Source of the DNA: Mycolicibacterium poriferae
GTDB lineage: Bacteria; Actinomycetota; Actinomycetes; Mycobacteriales; Mycobacteriaceae
Assembly: GCF_010728325.1 (NCBI RefSeq)
Contig: NZ_AP022570.1
Location: 4,774,001 to 4,838,000 of the forward strand
Reading direction: 5' to 3'
Length of the DNA stretch: 64,000 nt
Position numbers and translations under genes: made by a program. The notes under the pieces are model-generated. The model searched no databases, was not told the origin of the DNA, and worked only from the letters and a program-made list of their open reading frames with translations. Below, piece by piece: positions 46,091-54,835 of the stretch; the stretch's first letter is position 1; each line of letters opens with the position of its first letter.

Positions 46091-46866
46091 CCCGCGGCGT
46101 TGGGGAGCAGCGGCGGGCAGTTGCCGTACTGGTCGGTGGCGAGCTCGAAATGCCAGATCTCGTTGGCATAGATCTGGCACAACCCGAACTGTCTGCCGTT
46201 GGCGATCAACCACATATCGGCTTCGACCGGTGCGATGTCCACCGCCTGGCCGGTGACGTGCTTGGACACGTCAGGACCGGCGACCAGTTCGGCCGCCGCG
46301 GCGACACTGCCGTAGTTGCGCACGGCGTTGTCGAACAGCCTCTGCTGGAAACCTTTCGAGCGCCAACCCGAGTTGACCCTGATGTCGACGCCCTGGGTTT
46401 GAGCCGCGCGAGCGGCGTCCTGGACCGCGCGCAGCAGCGCCGGATCCAGTTGCGACAGAATCGGATTGGACACGTCGAACGGGGAGAGCGTGACACCGTC
46501 GGGCAGCCAACCGCCGGTGGTGTCGACAGCGGCGTCACCGATGCTCAACGGATCTGCTGCAACCGGGGGCCCGGGCGGTGGGGCCAGGGGGGCGACCGGA
46601 GGCGTCAGCACCAGCGACTCAGACGGCGGGGGCTCCGGCGGCGCGGGCGGCGTCGGCACCGGCTGCGCCGGCGGGGGCTGCTGCGGCTCCAGCGACGGCT
46701 GCCCCGGGGGTTGCTGCGGCGACTCCGGAGTGGCGTGGGACGGCGCGGCTCCGGTCGCTCCGACCGTCAACGCGACACACAGGGCGCCGCCGACGGCCGC
46801 GAGCGCGCGCAAAATGCCAGGAATGCGCGGCGTGTCGCGTACAGACACGCGCGCTCGCGGAGTCAT
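46087..46866 (-). CDS. Secreted D-alanyl-D-alanine carboxypeptidase, VanY/M15B family
   Basis: 259 residues. Export signal (GILRALAAVGGALCVALTVG), a 70-residue Pro-rich linker, then an M15B peptidase domain with VNSGWRSKGFQQRLFDNAV, the zinc ligands in SKHVTGQAVDIAP (H-x6-D) and NEIWHFEL (catalytic Glu and His). It would trim the terminal D-Ala of peptidoglycan stem peptides. The ATG at 46866 overlaps the fadD36 stop by one base (TGATG). Residues 3-23 are encoded by a dispersed repeat element, so the signal peptide's n-region is repeat-derived. Confidence 0.88.
   Translation of the reverse strand: MTPRARVSVRDTPRIPGILRALAAVGGALCVALTVGATGAAPSHATPESPQQPPGQPSLEPQQPPPAQPVPTPPAPPEPPPSESLVLTPPVAPLAPPPGPPVAADPLSIGDAAVDTTGGWLPDGVTLSPFDVSNPILSQLDPALLRAVQDAARAAQTQGVDIRVNSGWRSKGFQQRLFDNAVRNYGSVAAAAELVAGPDVSKHVTGQAVDIAPVEADMWLIANGRQFGLCQIYANEIWHFELATDQYGNCPPLLPNAAG
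46797..46860 (-). repeat. Dispersed ~64-bp palindromic element, copy B (best preserved)
   Basis: Ends are perfect 13-bp inverted repeats, CCGCGAGCGCGCG and CGCGCGCTCGCGG, around a 38-bp body with GTCTGTACGCGACACGCCG. It lies inside the 5' end of the VanY-like gene, starting 6 bp after its first base. Confidence 0.8.
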
Positions 46867-48284
46867 CAGAGCCACTGCGTCAGTTCCTTCTTCAGGACCT
46901 TGCCCATCGCGTTTCGGGGCAGGCTGTCGACGATGCGCACCACCCGGGGCCGCTTGTGCACCGACAATTCGCGGGCGACGAACTCGATCAGTGCCTCGGG
47001 CTCGGCGTCACCGACGACGAACGCGACGATGCGCTGACCGAGATCGTCGTCCGGCGCCCCGATCACGGCGGCCTCGCGCACCCCCTCATGGCCGAGCAGC
47101 ACGGTCTCGATCTCGCCGGCCCCGATCCGGAAACCGCCGCTCTTGATCAGGTCGACCGATTCGCGCCCGACGATGCGGTGCATCCCGTCACCATCGATGG
47201 TCGCGACGTCACCGGTGTGGTACCACCCGTCGTCGGACAGCACCTCGGCCGTGGCGTCGGGACGGTTGAGATAACCGTCGAACAGCGTCGGGCTCGACAC
47301 GTACAGCCGGCCGATCGACTCCCCGTCGTGTGCCACCTCGGCGCCGTCCTCCGAGCGCAGCCGGGTGCGAACGCCGTTGAGCGGCAGCCCCACCGAGCCG
47401 GGCCGGCGCTCCCCGTCCACCCGGGTGCTGAGCGTGATCAACGATTCCGTGCTGCCGTAGCGTTCGACCGGCCGATGCCCGCTCAGCGCCGCCAGCCCGT
47501 CGAAGACCGGCACCGGCAACGCCGCGCTGCCCGAGACCAGCAGCCGCGCCGGCGCCAGCGCCCGCGCGGCTGAGCCGTCCTCGACGATGCGCGACCACAC
47601 GGTGGGCACCCCGAACAGCAACGACCCGCCGTACTCACCGACCGCCTGCGCGTACGCCTCCGGCGCGGGTTTGCCGGTGTGCACGAAGCGGTTGCCGATG
47701 CGCAGCGACCCGAGCAGTCCGAGGACCAGACCGTGCACGTGGTACAGCGGCAGACCGTGCACCAGGGTGTCCGCCGGCGTCCACTGCCAGGCCTCGGCCA
47801 GCATGTCGATGTCGGCGGCGATCGCGCGCCTGCTCACCAGCACGCCCTTCGGCAGCCCGGTGGTCCCCGAGGTGTAGATGATCAGCGCGGTCGCGTCCAG
47901 CGACGGTTCGGCGTAACGGTGCCACGACCGCGCGTGCAGCCGCACCGGGATGTGACCGATGCCGCCCAGGTCGTCGGGCTTGTCCCCCAGCCACGCCTGC
48001 GCGCCCGAATCGGTGAGGATGTGGCGGCGTTCGGCGGCCCCGACGTCGGCAGGCACGGGCACGACGGGCACCCCGGCGATCAGGCAGCCCGTGATCGCCA
48101 GCACGGTGGCCGCGGTGGGCCGGGCCAGCACGGCGACCTGACGCGCGCCGGCCACCCGCTCGGCCACCGACGTCGCCGCCCCGACCAGATCGCTGCGGCT
48201 CAGGGTCACGCCGTCGATGCGCACGGCGTCGCCGACGTCGGCGCCGGCGGCGACGGCCGCGGGGTTCAGGGAGTCCAGCAGCAC
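46866..48284 (-). CDS. fadD36: Acyl-CoA synthetase FadD36
   Basis: 472 residues, ANL superfamily. IIYTSGTTGLPKGVLVSRRA P-loop, GLPLYHVHGLVLGLLG, ERYGSTESLITLSTR (A5 region), YHTGDVATIDGDGMHRIVGR hinge and ELSVHKRPRVVRIVDSLPRN with the C-terminal GKVLKKEL catalytic Lys. The M. tuberculosis homologue Rv1193 acts as an acyl-CoA/malonyl-type ligase with odd substrate choice; here acyl-CoA ligase activity is certain and the substrate is not. The GTG at 48284 gives the usual length; an ATG at 48308 is in frame. Divergent from the NUDIX gene by 33 bp. Confidence 0.93.
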   Translation of the reverse strand: MLLDSLNPAAVAAGADVGDAVRIDGVTLSRSDLVGAATSVAERVAGARQVAVLARPTAATVLAITGCLIAGVPVVPVPADVGAAERRHILTDSGAQAWLGDKPDDLGGIGHIPVRLHARSWHRYAEPSLDATALIIYTSGTTGLPKGVLVSRRAIAADIDMLAEAWQWTPADTLVHGLPLYHVHGLVLGLLGSLRIGNRFVHTGKPAPEAYAQAVGEYGGSLLFGVPTVWSRIVEDGSAARALAPARLLVSGSAALPVPVFDGLAALSGHRPVERYGSTESLITLSTRVDGERRPGSVGLPLNGVRTRLRSEDGAEVAHDGESIGRLYVSSPTLFDGYLNRPDATAEVLSDDGWYHTGDVATIDGDGMHRIVGRESVDLIKSGGFRIGAGEIETVLLGHEGVREAAVIGAPDDDLGQRIVAFVVGDAEPEALIEFVARELSVHKRPRVVRIVDSLPRNAMGKVLKKELTQWL

Positions 48285-48317
48285 GGCAACTGAGGCTACT
48301 CCCCGCATACTGGGGCG

Positions 48318-48866
48318 GTGGATTCCATCCGAGCCGTCGGGTCACGTGAGGTGTATCGGAACAGCTGGCTGACGATCCGCGAGGACGACATCCGCAGACC
48401 CGACGGCAGCCCCGGGATCTACGCGGTGGTCGACAAGCCGACGTACGCGCTGGTCATCCCCCGCTTGTCCGACTCTGACGGCGAACGCTTCCATCTGGTC
48501 GAGCAGTTCCGCTATCCGCTGGGCCTACGACGCTGGGAGTTCCCGCAGGGCACGGCGCCGGACCGCGCGGATCTCGAACCCACCGAGCTCGCGGCCCGGG
48601 AGCTGCGTGAGGAAACGGGACTGCGGGCCGAGTCGCTGACCGAGCTCGGGCTGCTCGATGTGGCCCCGGGCATGAGCAGCCAGCGCGGCCGTGTCTTCCT
48701 GGCCACGGGCATCACCGAGGGCCCGCATGATCGCGAGCATGAGGAGCAGGACATGCGCAGCGCATGGTTCGCCCGCAGTGAGGTGGAGCAGATGATGCGC
48801 GACGGCGTGATCACCGACGCGCAGTCGATCGCCGCGTGGACGCTGATGCTCCTGGCCGGCGCCTGA
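48318..48866 (+). CDS. NUDIX hydrolase (ADP-ribose pyrophosphatase-like)
   Basis: 182 residues. The Nudix box is ELAARELREETGL with the REETG core, preceded by WEFPQGTAPDRADLEPTELA, slightly longer than the standard spacing. The N-terminal REVYRNSWLTIREDDIRRPDG and YAVVDKPTYALVIP segments resemble ADP-ribose/sugar-nucleotide pyrophosphatases. Starts with GTG at 48318. Divergent from fadD36. The substrate is not determined. Confidence 0.88.
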   Translation: MDSIRAVGSREVYRNSWLTIREDDIRRPDGSPGIYAVVDKPTYALVIPRLSDSDGERFHLVEQFRYPLGLRRWEFPQGTAPDRADLEPTELAARELREETGLRAESLTELGLLDVAPGMSSQRGRVFLATGITEGPHDREHEEQDMRSAWFARSEVEQMMRDGVITDAQSIAAWTLMLLAGA

Positions 48867-48884
48867 CGGTCGGCGCCGAAGCCT

Positions 48885-48897
48885 GTTCCCGGGGAAC
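48885..48897. promoter_or_regulatory. Short perfect inverted repeat after the NUDIX gene
   Basis: GTTCCC (48885-48890) and GGGAAC (48892-48897) around one base, 19 bp after the NUDIX stop. It may be a small operator or a processing hairpin; nothing more can be said. Confidence 0.25.
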
Positions 48898-49029
48898 GTC
48901 ATTGGCCCACCCGGGACCGAGACCAACCCGTGACGCAACCGTGGCCCAACCGGTCGTGTCGGGTGACGGTCTCGATGATCGGGGCAATTAGGTTGAGGTG
49001 GACATCTCTTGACTCGACGTGAGGTACCC

Positions 49030-49521
49030 ATGCCCGCCCTCCGGACCGCTCTTGCCTGCGTGGCGCTCGTCGCCGCGGCCGGTGGGGTCACCGCAGGTCC
49101 GGCCCAGGCGGCCCCGCTGTGGAGCGGTCGCTACACCGTGGTCACCTACGCCTCGGAGAAGATCGGCACCAGCGTCGCCGCCCGCCAACCCGAGCCCGAC
49201 TTCAGCGCGCAGTACACGTTCAGCACGAGTTGCACCAGCACGTGTGTGGCGGTGGCCGGCGACGGTCCCGCGCCGACCAATCCGACCATCCCGCAGCCCA
49301 GCCGCTACACCTGGGACGGCAAGCAGTGGGTGTTCAACTACACCTGGCAGTGGGAGTGTTTCCGCGGGTCCGACGTGCCCTCCGAGTACGCCGCCGCGCG
49401 CTCGCTGGTGTTCTATGCACCGGCTCCCGACGGCACCATGTACGGCACCTGGCGCACCGAGATCCTCGAAGGGCTCTGCCGCGGCACCGTGATCATGCCG
49501 GTGGCGGCCTACCCCGCGTAA
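49030..49521 (+). CDS. Small secreted protein of unknown function
   Basis: 163 residues with a Sec signal peptide (ALRTALACVALVAAAGGVTAG, cleavage near AQA-AP). The mature part is beta-rich with four Cys (TSCTSTCVAV, WECF, GLCRGT) likely forming two disulfides, and Trp/Tyr-rich segments RYTWDGKQWVFNYTWQWE. It looks like the family of ~15-kDa secreted mycobacterial proteins without assigned function. The ATG at 49030 has GAGG 5 nt before it and is preferred over the TTG at 49009. The 163-bp stretch upstream contains one short palindrome and no other feature I can support. Confidence 0.8.
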   Translation: MPALRTALACVALVAAAGGVTAGPAQAAPLWSGRYTVVTYASEKIGTSVAARQPEPDFSAQYTFSTSCTSTCVAVAGDGPAPTNPTIPQPSRYTWDGKQWVFNYTWQWECFRGSDVPSEYAAARSLVFYAPAPDGTMYGTWRTEILEGLCRGTVIMPVAAYPA

Positions 49522-49618
49522 TTCAACGGTCACACCGGCACAAAGCGACGGAAACGCCCTCCTTCCAGGATGGGTCCACCGGTCGCGCTGCCGCGCGCCG
49601 TCTGACAGGTGGGGAGAC

Positions 49619-51280
49619 ATGGCGACGTTCACCAAGATCTTCAGCGAGGGCAGCCCACGACCACGCCCGGTCGACGAGATCCCCCCGCTGAGACGACTGC
49701 TGCCGCTCGGTGTCCAGCACGTACTCGCCATGTACGCCGGGGCGGTGGCGGTGCCGCTGATCGTCGGCGGCGCCATGGTCGGCGCCGGCCAGCTCGAGCA
49801 GTCCGACATCGTGCACCTCATCATGGCCGACCTGTTCGTCGCCGGAATCGCGACCATCATCCAGGCCGTCGGGTTCTGGCGGTTCGGGGTGCGCCTGCCG
49901 CTGATGCAGGGCGTGACGTTCGCCGCCGTCGGCCCGATGATCACCATCGGTCTCAACCATGGTGTCACCGCGATCTACGGCTCGGTGATCGCCTGCGGGT
50001 TGTTTATGATGCTGTTGGCGCCGGTGTTCGGCAGGCTCATCAGGTTCTTCCCGCCGCTGGTGACCGGCACCATCATCCTGATCATCGGGGTGTCGCTGAT
50101 GCGGGTGGCGGCCGGCTGGTTCGGCGGCGGCACCGGCAACGGGGCCGATTTCGGCTCGCCCGCGGCGATCGGAATGGGGTTCTTCACGCTGGTGGTGATC
50201 ATCGCGATCGAACGGTTCGCACCGGAGAGCGTGCGGCGGGTGTCCATTCTGCTCGGCCTGCTCATCGGCACCGTCGTCGCAGTGCCGTTCGGGATGACCG
50301 ACTGGAGCCACATGGGCGACTACGGCTGGGTCGGCATCGTCACACCGTTCCAGTTCGGCCTGCCGACGTTCGAGATCAGCTCCGTCATCGCGTTGCTCAT
50401 CGTCGCGATCGTGATCATGACGGAGACGACCGGCGACATCGTCGCCGTCGGCGAGATCGTCGACGAGAAGATCACCCCCCGCCGGCTGGCCGACGGACTG
50501 CGCGCCGACGGCCTGGGCACCGTCGTCGGCGGGGTGTTCAACACCTTCCCCTACACCGCGTTCGCGCAGAATGTCGGGTTGGTCGCGATCACCGGGGTCA
50601 AGACGCGTCACGTCGCGACCGTCGCCGGCATCATCCTGGTTCTGCTGGGACTGCTGCCCAAGATGGCCGCGGTGGTGGAGGGAATCCCGCTGCCGGTGCT
50701 GGGCGGGGCCGGGGTGGCGTTGTTCGGGATGGTCGCCGCCAGCGGTGTGCGCACGCTGACGAAGGTGGCGTTCAACAACACCAACATCCTGGTGGTGGCG
50801 ATCTCGGTGGGCGTCGCGATGCTGACCGAGGCCAAGCTGTACTACACCGACCGGGCGCTGGCCGACGCACCGGTCAACGTGGCGCTGGACCTCTATCACC
50901 AGTTCCCCGACTGGTTCCAGACCATCTTCCACTCGGGTATCTCGGCGGGCGCGATCACCGCGATCCTGTTGAACCTGCTGTTGAACACCCGCCGCACCGA
51001 GGACGACGACGGCGACCTGGCCGCCTTCGACGCGCCCCGCGGCGCGCTGCCCGACCCCCGTGATGCGCTGCGCGCCGCGGACCCCTCCACCCCACCCGAG
51101 GAGCTGGAGGCGCTGGCGCACAAGGACTCCGGCCTGCACACGATCATCGTGACCAACCCGTCGACGTATGTGACGACGTGTGAATGGATCAGGGCGCAGG
51201 GCAGTCCGCAGGTCGATCAGGTTTATCTGAAGTGGGACGCGGTCACCGAGGGCAGGTTCTCCCGACGTAGCCGCGAGTAA
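49619..51280 (+). CDS. Uracil/xanthine permease, NCS2 family
   Basis: 553 residues, 14-TM UraA/xanthine-permease fold. LGVQHVLAMYAGAVAVPLIVG is the first-helix motif, GVRLPLMQGVTFAAVGPM contains the conserved Gln, and ETTGDIVAVGEIV with the substrate-binding Glu is the helix-8 motif (the NCS2 E-x-x-G-D). ANNFPYTAFAQNVG-type sequence (FNTFPYTAFAQNVGL) completes the core. The ~90-residue hydrophilic C-terminal tail is longer than usual and continues with a soluble segment (HTIIVTNPSTYVTTCEWI). A nucleobase/H+ symporter; uracil versus xanthine or urate cannot be separated by eye. Confidence 0.92.
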   Translation: MATFTKIFSEGSPRPRPVDEIPPLRRLLPLGVQHVLAMYAGAVAVPLIVGGAMVGAGQLEQSDIVHLIMADLFVAGIATIIQAVGFWRFGVRLPLMQGVTFAAVGPMITIGLNHGVTAIYGSVIACGLFMMLLAPVFGRLIRFFPPLVTGTIILIIGVSLMRVAAGWFGGGTGNGADFGSPAAIGMGFFTLVVIIAIERFAPESVRRVSILLGLLIGTVVAVPFGMTDWSHMGDYGWVGIVTPFQFGLPTFEISSVIALLIVAIVIMTETTGDIVAVGEIVDEKITPRRLADGLRADGLGTVVGGVFNTFPYTAFAQNVGLVAITGVKTRHVATVAGIILVLLGLLPKMAAVVEGIPLPVLGGAGVALFGMVAASGVRTLTKVAFNNTNILVVAISVGVAMLTEAKLYYTDRALADAPVNVALDLYHQFPDWFQTIFHSGISAGAITAILLNLLLNTRRTEDDDGDLAAFDAPRGALPDPRDALRAADPSTPPEELEALAHKDSGLHTIIVTNPSTYVTTCEWIRAQGSPQVDQVYLKWDAVTEGRFSRRSRE

Positions 51281-51291
51281 CCACAAGCCTC

Positions 51292-51352
51292 GTTCAGACT
51301 GCATCCAGCGCGGACTTGTGCGAGTGGACGCCGCGCTGAGCGCAGTCTCAAC
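51292..51352. repeat. Large imperfect palindrome between convergent NCS2 and putA genes
   Basis: The 22-nt arms at 51292-51313 and 51331-51352 pair at 18 of 22 positions around a 17-nt loop. It fills the 83-bp space between two convergent stop codons, so a bidirectional terminator or a palindromic repeat is likely. Confidence 0.65.
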
Positions 51353-51363
51353 GCTCAAATGGG

Positions 51364-54300
51364 CTAGGGGAAGAGGCCTTCTGTGAGGGCGGTCGGCGAG
51401 CCGAACCGGTGGGCGGTGATCGACACGGCCTGCTCGCGCAGGAACGTCAGCAACTCCACCCGGCCGGCCTCGAGCACCGGGTGGGCGTAGAGCGCGACCT
51501 CGGGCCTACCGTCGCTGGCCTCGGCGAACTCCGCCCGGCTACCGCCGAGCAGACGCACCCGGGCGGGCGGGTCGGTGCGCAGTACCGCACGCCACGCGTC
51601 GGCGTCGTCGACGCGGTAGGTGACCCCGCACGACCGGAGCCATTCGACGACAGCGCCGTCGAGCGGCACCGGCGTCGAGACGGTCACGTCGGAGCCGGCG
51701 AGAAGACCCGCGCCGACGACCCGCAGCAGAGCCGCGAGACGGCCGTCCTCGGCGCGGACCGACACCGGCACCGGCCGATACCTGAAGACGTTGCGCTCGG
51801 CGGTCAAACCCGAGACGTCACGGGCCACCCCGAATTCCTCCGACCAGGCCAGCGCATCGGAGTGCAACGACCTCGCCAGGAAATCTCGATCGGCGCCATC
51901 GAGACCGAGACGCCCTGCGTGATCGAGGAATTCACGAAGTTCGCGACGCAGCTGCCCACGCTTCGTCGCGGCTGCGCTGCGCCAATCACTGAGCCCGAAG
52001 AGATAATTCGGGCCGCCCGCCTTCGCGCCTGGACCGACCGAGGACTTCTTCCACCCGCCGAACGGCTGGCGCCGCACGATGGCACCGACGATCGATCGGT
52101 TCACGTAGGCGTTTCCCGCTTCGACGCGGTCGAGCCAGTGTTCGATCTCGCCGCGATCGAGCGTGTGCAGACCCGCCGTCAGGCCGTAGTCGACCTGGTT
52201 CTGGATGGCGATCGCGTCGTCGAGGTCTGCGGCGTCGATGAGACCGAGTACCGGACCGAAGTATTCGGTGAGGTGGTATTCCGAGCCGCGACGGACTCCG
52301 GTTTTCACGCCGGGCGACCAAAGCCGACCGGTGTCGTCGAGTCGGCGCGGTTCGACCAGCCACTGCTCCCCCGGCGCCAGCTCGGTGAGCGCGCGCAGCA
52401 GCTTGCCCTGGGCCGGTTCGATGATCGGCCCCATCTGCACGGTCGGGTCAGCCGGATACCCGACCTTCAGTGACGTCACGGCGTCCACGAGCTGGTCGCG
52501 GAACCGCGCCGACCGCGCGACAGATCCGACGAGGATGCCCAGCGACGCCGCCGAGCACTTCTGACCGGCATGCCCGAATGCCGAGTACACCAGATCTTTG
52601 ACCGCCAGATCGATGTCCGCGTGCGGGGTGATCACGATGGCGTTCTTGCCACTGGTCTCGGCGAGCAGGCACAGCTCCGGCCGGAAGCTGCGGAACAGCG
52701 CGGCGGTGTCGAACGCGCCGGTGAGGATCAGCCGGGCGACCCGCGGGTCGGACACCAGCTGGGTGCCGAGGTCGCTCTCGTCGACGTGCACCAGTTGCAG
52801 CACGTCGCGCGGAACGCCGGCGTCCCACAGGGCCTGCACCATCACCGAGCCGCACCGGCGCGCCTGGGTGGCGGGTTTGATGATCACCGGGCTGCCCGCC
52901 GCGAGCGCGGCCAGCGTGCCACCCGCGGGGATGGCAACCGGGAAGTTCCACGGAGGCGTCACGACGGTGAGCCCCACCGGCACCGCTGTCGCGCCGTCGA
53001 CGCCGTCGAGTGTCTCGGCAAGGCCCGCATAGAAATTCGCGAAGTCGACGGCTTCGGAGACCTCGGGGTCGCCCTGGTCGAGGGTCTTACCGCTCTCGGC
53101 GGCCATCACCTCGAGCAGTGCCGGCCGGCTGGCCTCGAGGCTCGCGGCCGCGCGGCGGAGGACGACAGCGCGCTCGGCCCCGGTGAGCGCCGACCAGTTC
53201 GCCCCCGCACGGACCCCGTCGGCGATCACCGAGTCGAGTGCGTCCGCGTCGGCGATGGTGTGCTCGTCCACCAGTGCCACCCCGGCGCGCGAGTCCGGAA
53301 TGCGCTCGGTGATCGTCCGCCCCCAGTCCCGGTTTCCGGGCAGCGAGGGATCGGTGTCGGCAACATTGCAGAACGGCTCGCGCGACGCCGCCGACGGGTC
53401 GTCGCTGCGCCGGTCCTGGCGGCGCTTCGGCGGTGGTACGTCGTTCAGCGCGGCGGGGTCGTCCAGTGCTGCCAGCGACGCCACGAACCTGTCCTTCTCA
53501 CGCTGGAAAAGTGCGTCGTCGCTGTGTAATTCGAAGACGGCCGACATGAAGTTGTCCTGGCTGGCGCCTTCCTCGAGCCTTCGTACCAGGTAGGAGATCG
53601 CGACGTCGAAGTCCCGCGGATGAACCACGGGCACGTAGAGCAGCAGACCGCCGACCGTCCCGCGTACCGCCTCGGCCTGCGCCTCGGCCATGCCCAGCAA
53701 CATCTCGAACTCGACGCCGTCGCGGACCCCGCGGCGCCCGGCCAGCGTCCACGCGTAGGCGATGTCGAACAGGTTGTGACCGGCGACGCCGATCCGCACG
53801 TTCTCGGTGCGGTCAGCGTGCAACGCGTAGTTCAGGACCCGCTTGTAGTGGGTGTCGGTGTCCTGCTTGGTGTCCCAGGTGGCCAGGGGCCAGCCGTGCA
53901 GCGACGCCTCGACGTGCTCCATCGGCAGGTTGGCCCCCTTGACCAGGCGGACCTTGATGGCGGCGCCGCCCCGCGCCCGGCGGGCCCGAGCCCAGTCCTG
54001 CAGCCGGATCATCGCCGCCAACGCATCGGGCAGGTAGGCCTGGAGCACGATGCCGGCTTCCAGGTCGAGCAGCTCGGGCCGGTCCAGCAGCCGGGTGAAC
54101 ACGGCGAGCGTGAGCTCGAGATCGCGGTACTCCTCCATGTCCAGGTTGATGAACTTGCGCGTCGATGAGGTGGCCGCCTGCGTGAACAGCGGCAGCAGGC
54201 TGGCCTCGATGTGATCCACCGCCTCGTCGAATGCCCACGGCGAATGCGGCGGAACGGTCGCCGAGACCTTGATCGACACGTAGTCGACGTCGGGTCGCGC

Positions 54301-54786
54301 GAGGAGCTTCTCGGTGCCGGTGAGTCGGCGCTCCGCCTCCCGGCGGCCGAGCACCGCCTCGCCCAGCAGGTTGATGTTGAGTCGGACGCCGCGTTCGCGG
54401 ATCCGGGCGATGGATCGGCCCAGCCGAGCGTCGGTGGCATCGACCAGCAGATGGCCGACCATCTCGCGCAGCGCCCGCTGCGCGATGGGGATGACGACAC
54501 CGGGCGCGACGAGCGACGCCACCGCACCGAGTTTGATCAGCAGGCGCAGGTGCCAGGGCAGGAACCCCGGCGCGCCCTGGGCCAGTTCACGGAGGTTGGC
54601 CGCTGCGACGCGGTGGTCGTCCGGGCGGATGACCCGGTCGACGAACCCCACCGTGAACGGGAGTCCGGAGGGGTCGCGCAGCACGTCGGCCAGTCGACGC
54701 GCGGCAGGGGCCACCGGCCGGTCCGCGGCGTCGTCGAGCCAGCGCCGGACGAGATGTTCGACCTCCGCCACAAGCTGATCGTCCAT
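51364..54786 (-). CDS. putA: Bifunctional proline dehydrogenase / pyrroline-5-carboxylate dehydrogenase PutA
   Basis: 1140 residues. Residues ~80-440 are the FAD-dependent proline dehydrogenase barrel (YVSIKVSATVPP, KFINLDMEEYRDLELT, IKVRLVKGANLPMEHVEA, NYALHADRTENVRIGVAGHN). Residues ~490-985 are an aldehyde dehydrogenase (TPPWNFPVAIPAGGT, Glu710 in LLAETSGKN, catalytic Cys744 in GHAGQKCSAAS). A C-terminal extension of ~150 residues follows. There is no N-terminal ribbon-helix-helix, so it is not a DNA-binding PutA. It oxidises proline to glutamate. M. tuberculosis has split rocA and putB genes at this position; here the two are fused into one protein. Confidence 0.94.
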   Translation of the reverse strand: MDDQLVAEVEHLVRRWLDDAADRPVAPAARRLADVLRDPSGLPFTVGFVDRVIRPDDHRVAAANLRELAQGAPGFLPWHLRLLIKLGAVASLVAPGVVIPIAQRALREMVGHLLVDATDARLGRSIARIRERGVRLNINLLGEAVLGRREAERRLTGTEKLLARPDVDYVSIKVSATVPPHSPWAFDEAVDHIEASLLPLFTQAATSSTRKFINLDMEEYRDLELTLAVFTRLLDRPELLDLEAGIVLQAYLPDALAAMIRLQDWARARRARGGAAIKVRLVKGANLPMEHVEASLHGWPLATWDTKQDTDTHYKRVLNYALHADRTENVRIGVAGHNLFDIAYAWTLAGRRGVRDGVEFEMLLGMAEAQAEAVRGTVGGLLLYVPVVHPRDFDVAISYLVRRLEEGASQDNFMSAVFELHSDDALFQREKDRFVASLAALDDPAALNDVPPPKRRQDRRSDDPSAASREPFCNVADTDPSLPGNRDWGRTITERIPDSRAGVALVDEHTIADADALDSVIADGVRAGANWSALTGAERAVVLRRAAASLEASRPALLEVMAAESGKTLDQGDPEVSEAVDFANFYAGLAETLDGVDGATAVPVGLTVVTPPWNFPVAIPAGGTLAALAAGSPVIIKPATQARRCGSVMVQALWDAGVPRDVLQLVHVDESDLGTQLVSDPRVARLILTGAFDTAALFRSFRPELCLLAETSGKNAIVITPHADIDLAVKDLVYSAFGHAGQKCSAASLGILVGSVARSARFRDQLVDAVTSLKVGYPADPTVQMGPIIEPAQGKLLRALTELAPGEQWLVEPRRLDDTGRLWSPGVKTGVRRGSEYHLTEYFGPVLGLIDAADLDDAIAIQNQVDYGLTAGLHTLDRGEIEHWLDRVEAGNAYVNRSIVGAIVRRQPFGGWKKSSVGPGAKAGGPNYLFGLSDWRSAAATKRGQLRRELREFLDHAGRLGLDGADRDFLARSLHSDALAWSEEFGVARDVSGLTAERNVFRYRPVPVSVRAEDGRLAALLRVVGAGLLAGSDVTVSTPVPLDGAVVEWLRSCGVTYRVDDADAWRAVLRTDPPARVRLLGGSRAEFAEASDGRPEVALYAHPVLEAGRVELLTFLREQAVSITAHRFGSPTALTEGLFP

Positions 54787-54835
54787 CTACCCATGATGGT
54801 GCGAATCGGGCGCGTTGTGCGACGCTCTGGGTGTT

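Noticed and set aside
49523..51358. 611-codon open frame on the minus strand
   Set aside because: Antisense to the NCS2 permease; the composition is dominated by His, Asp, Arg and Gln.
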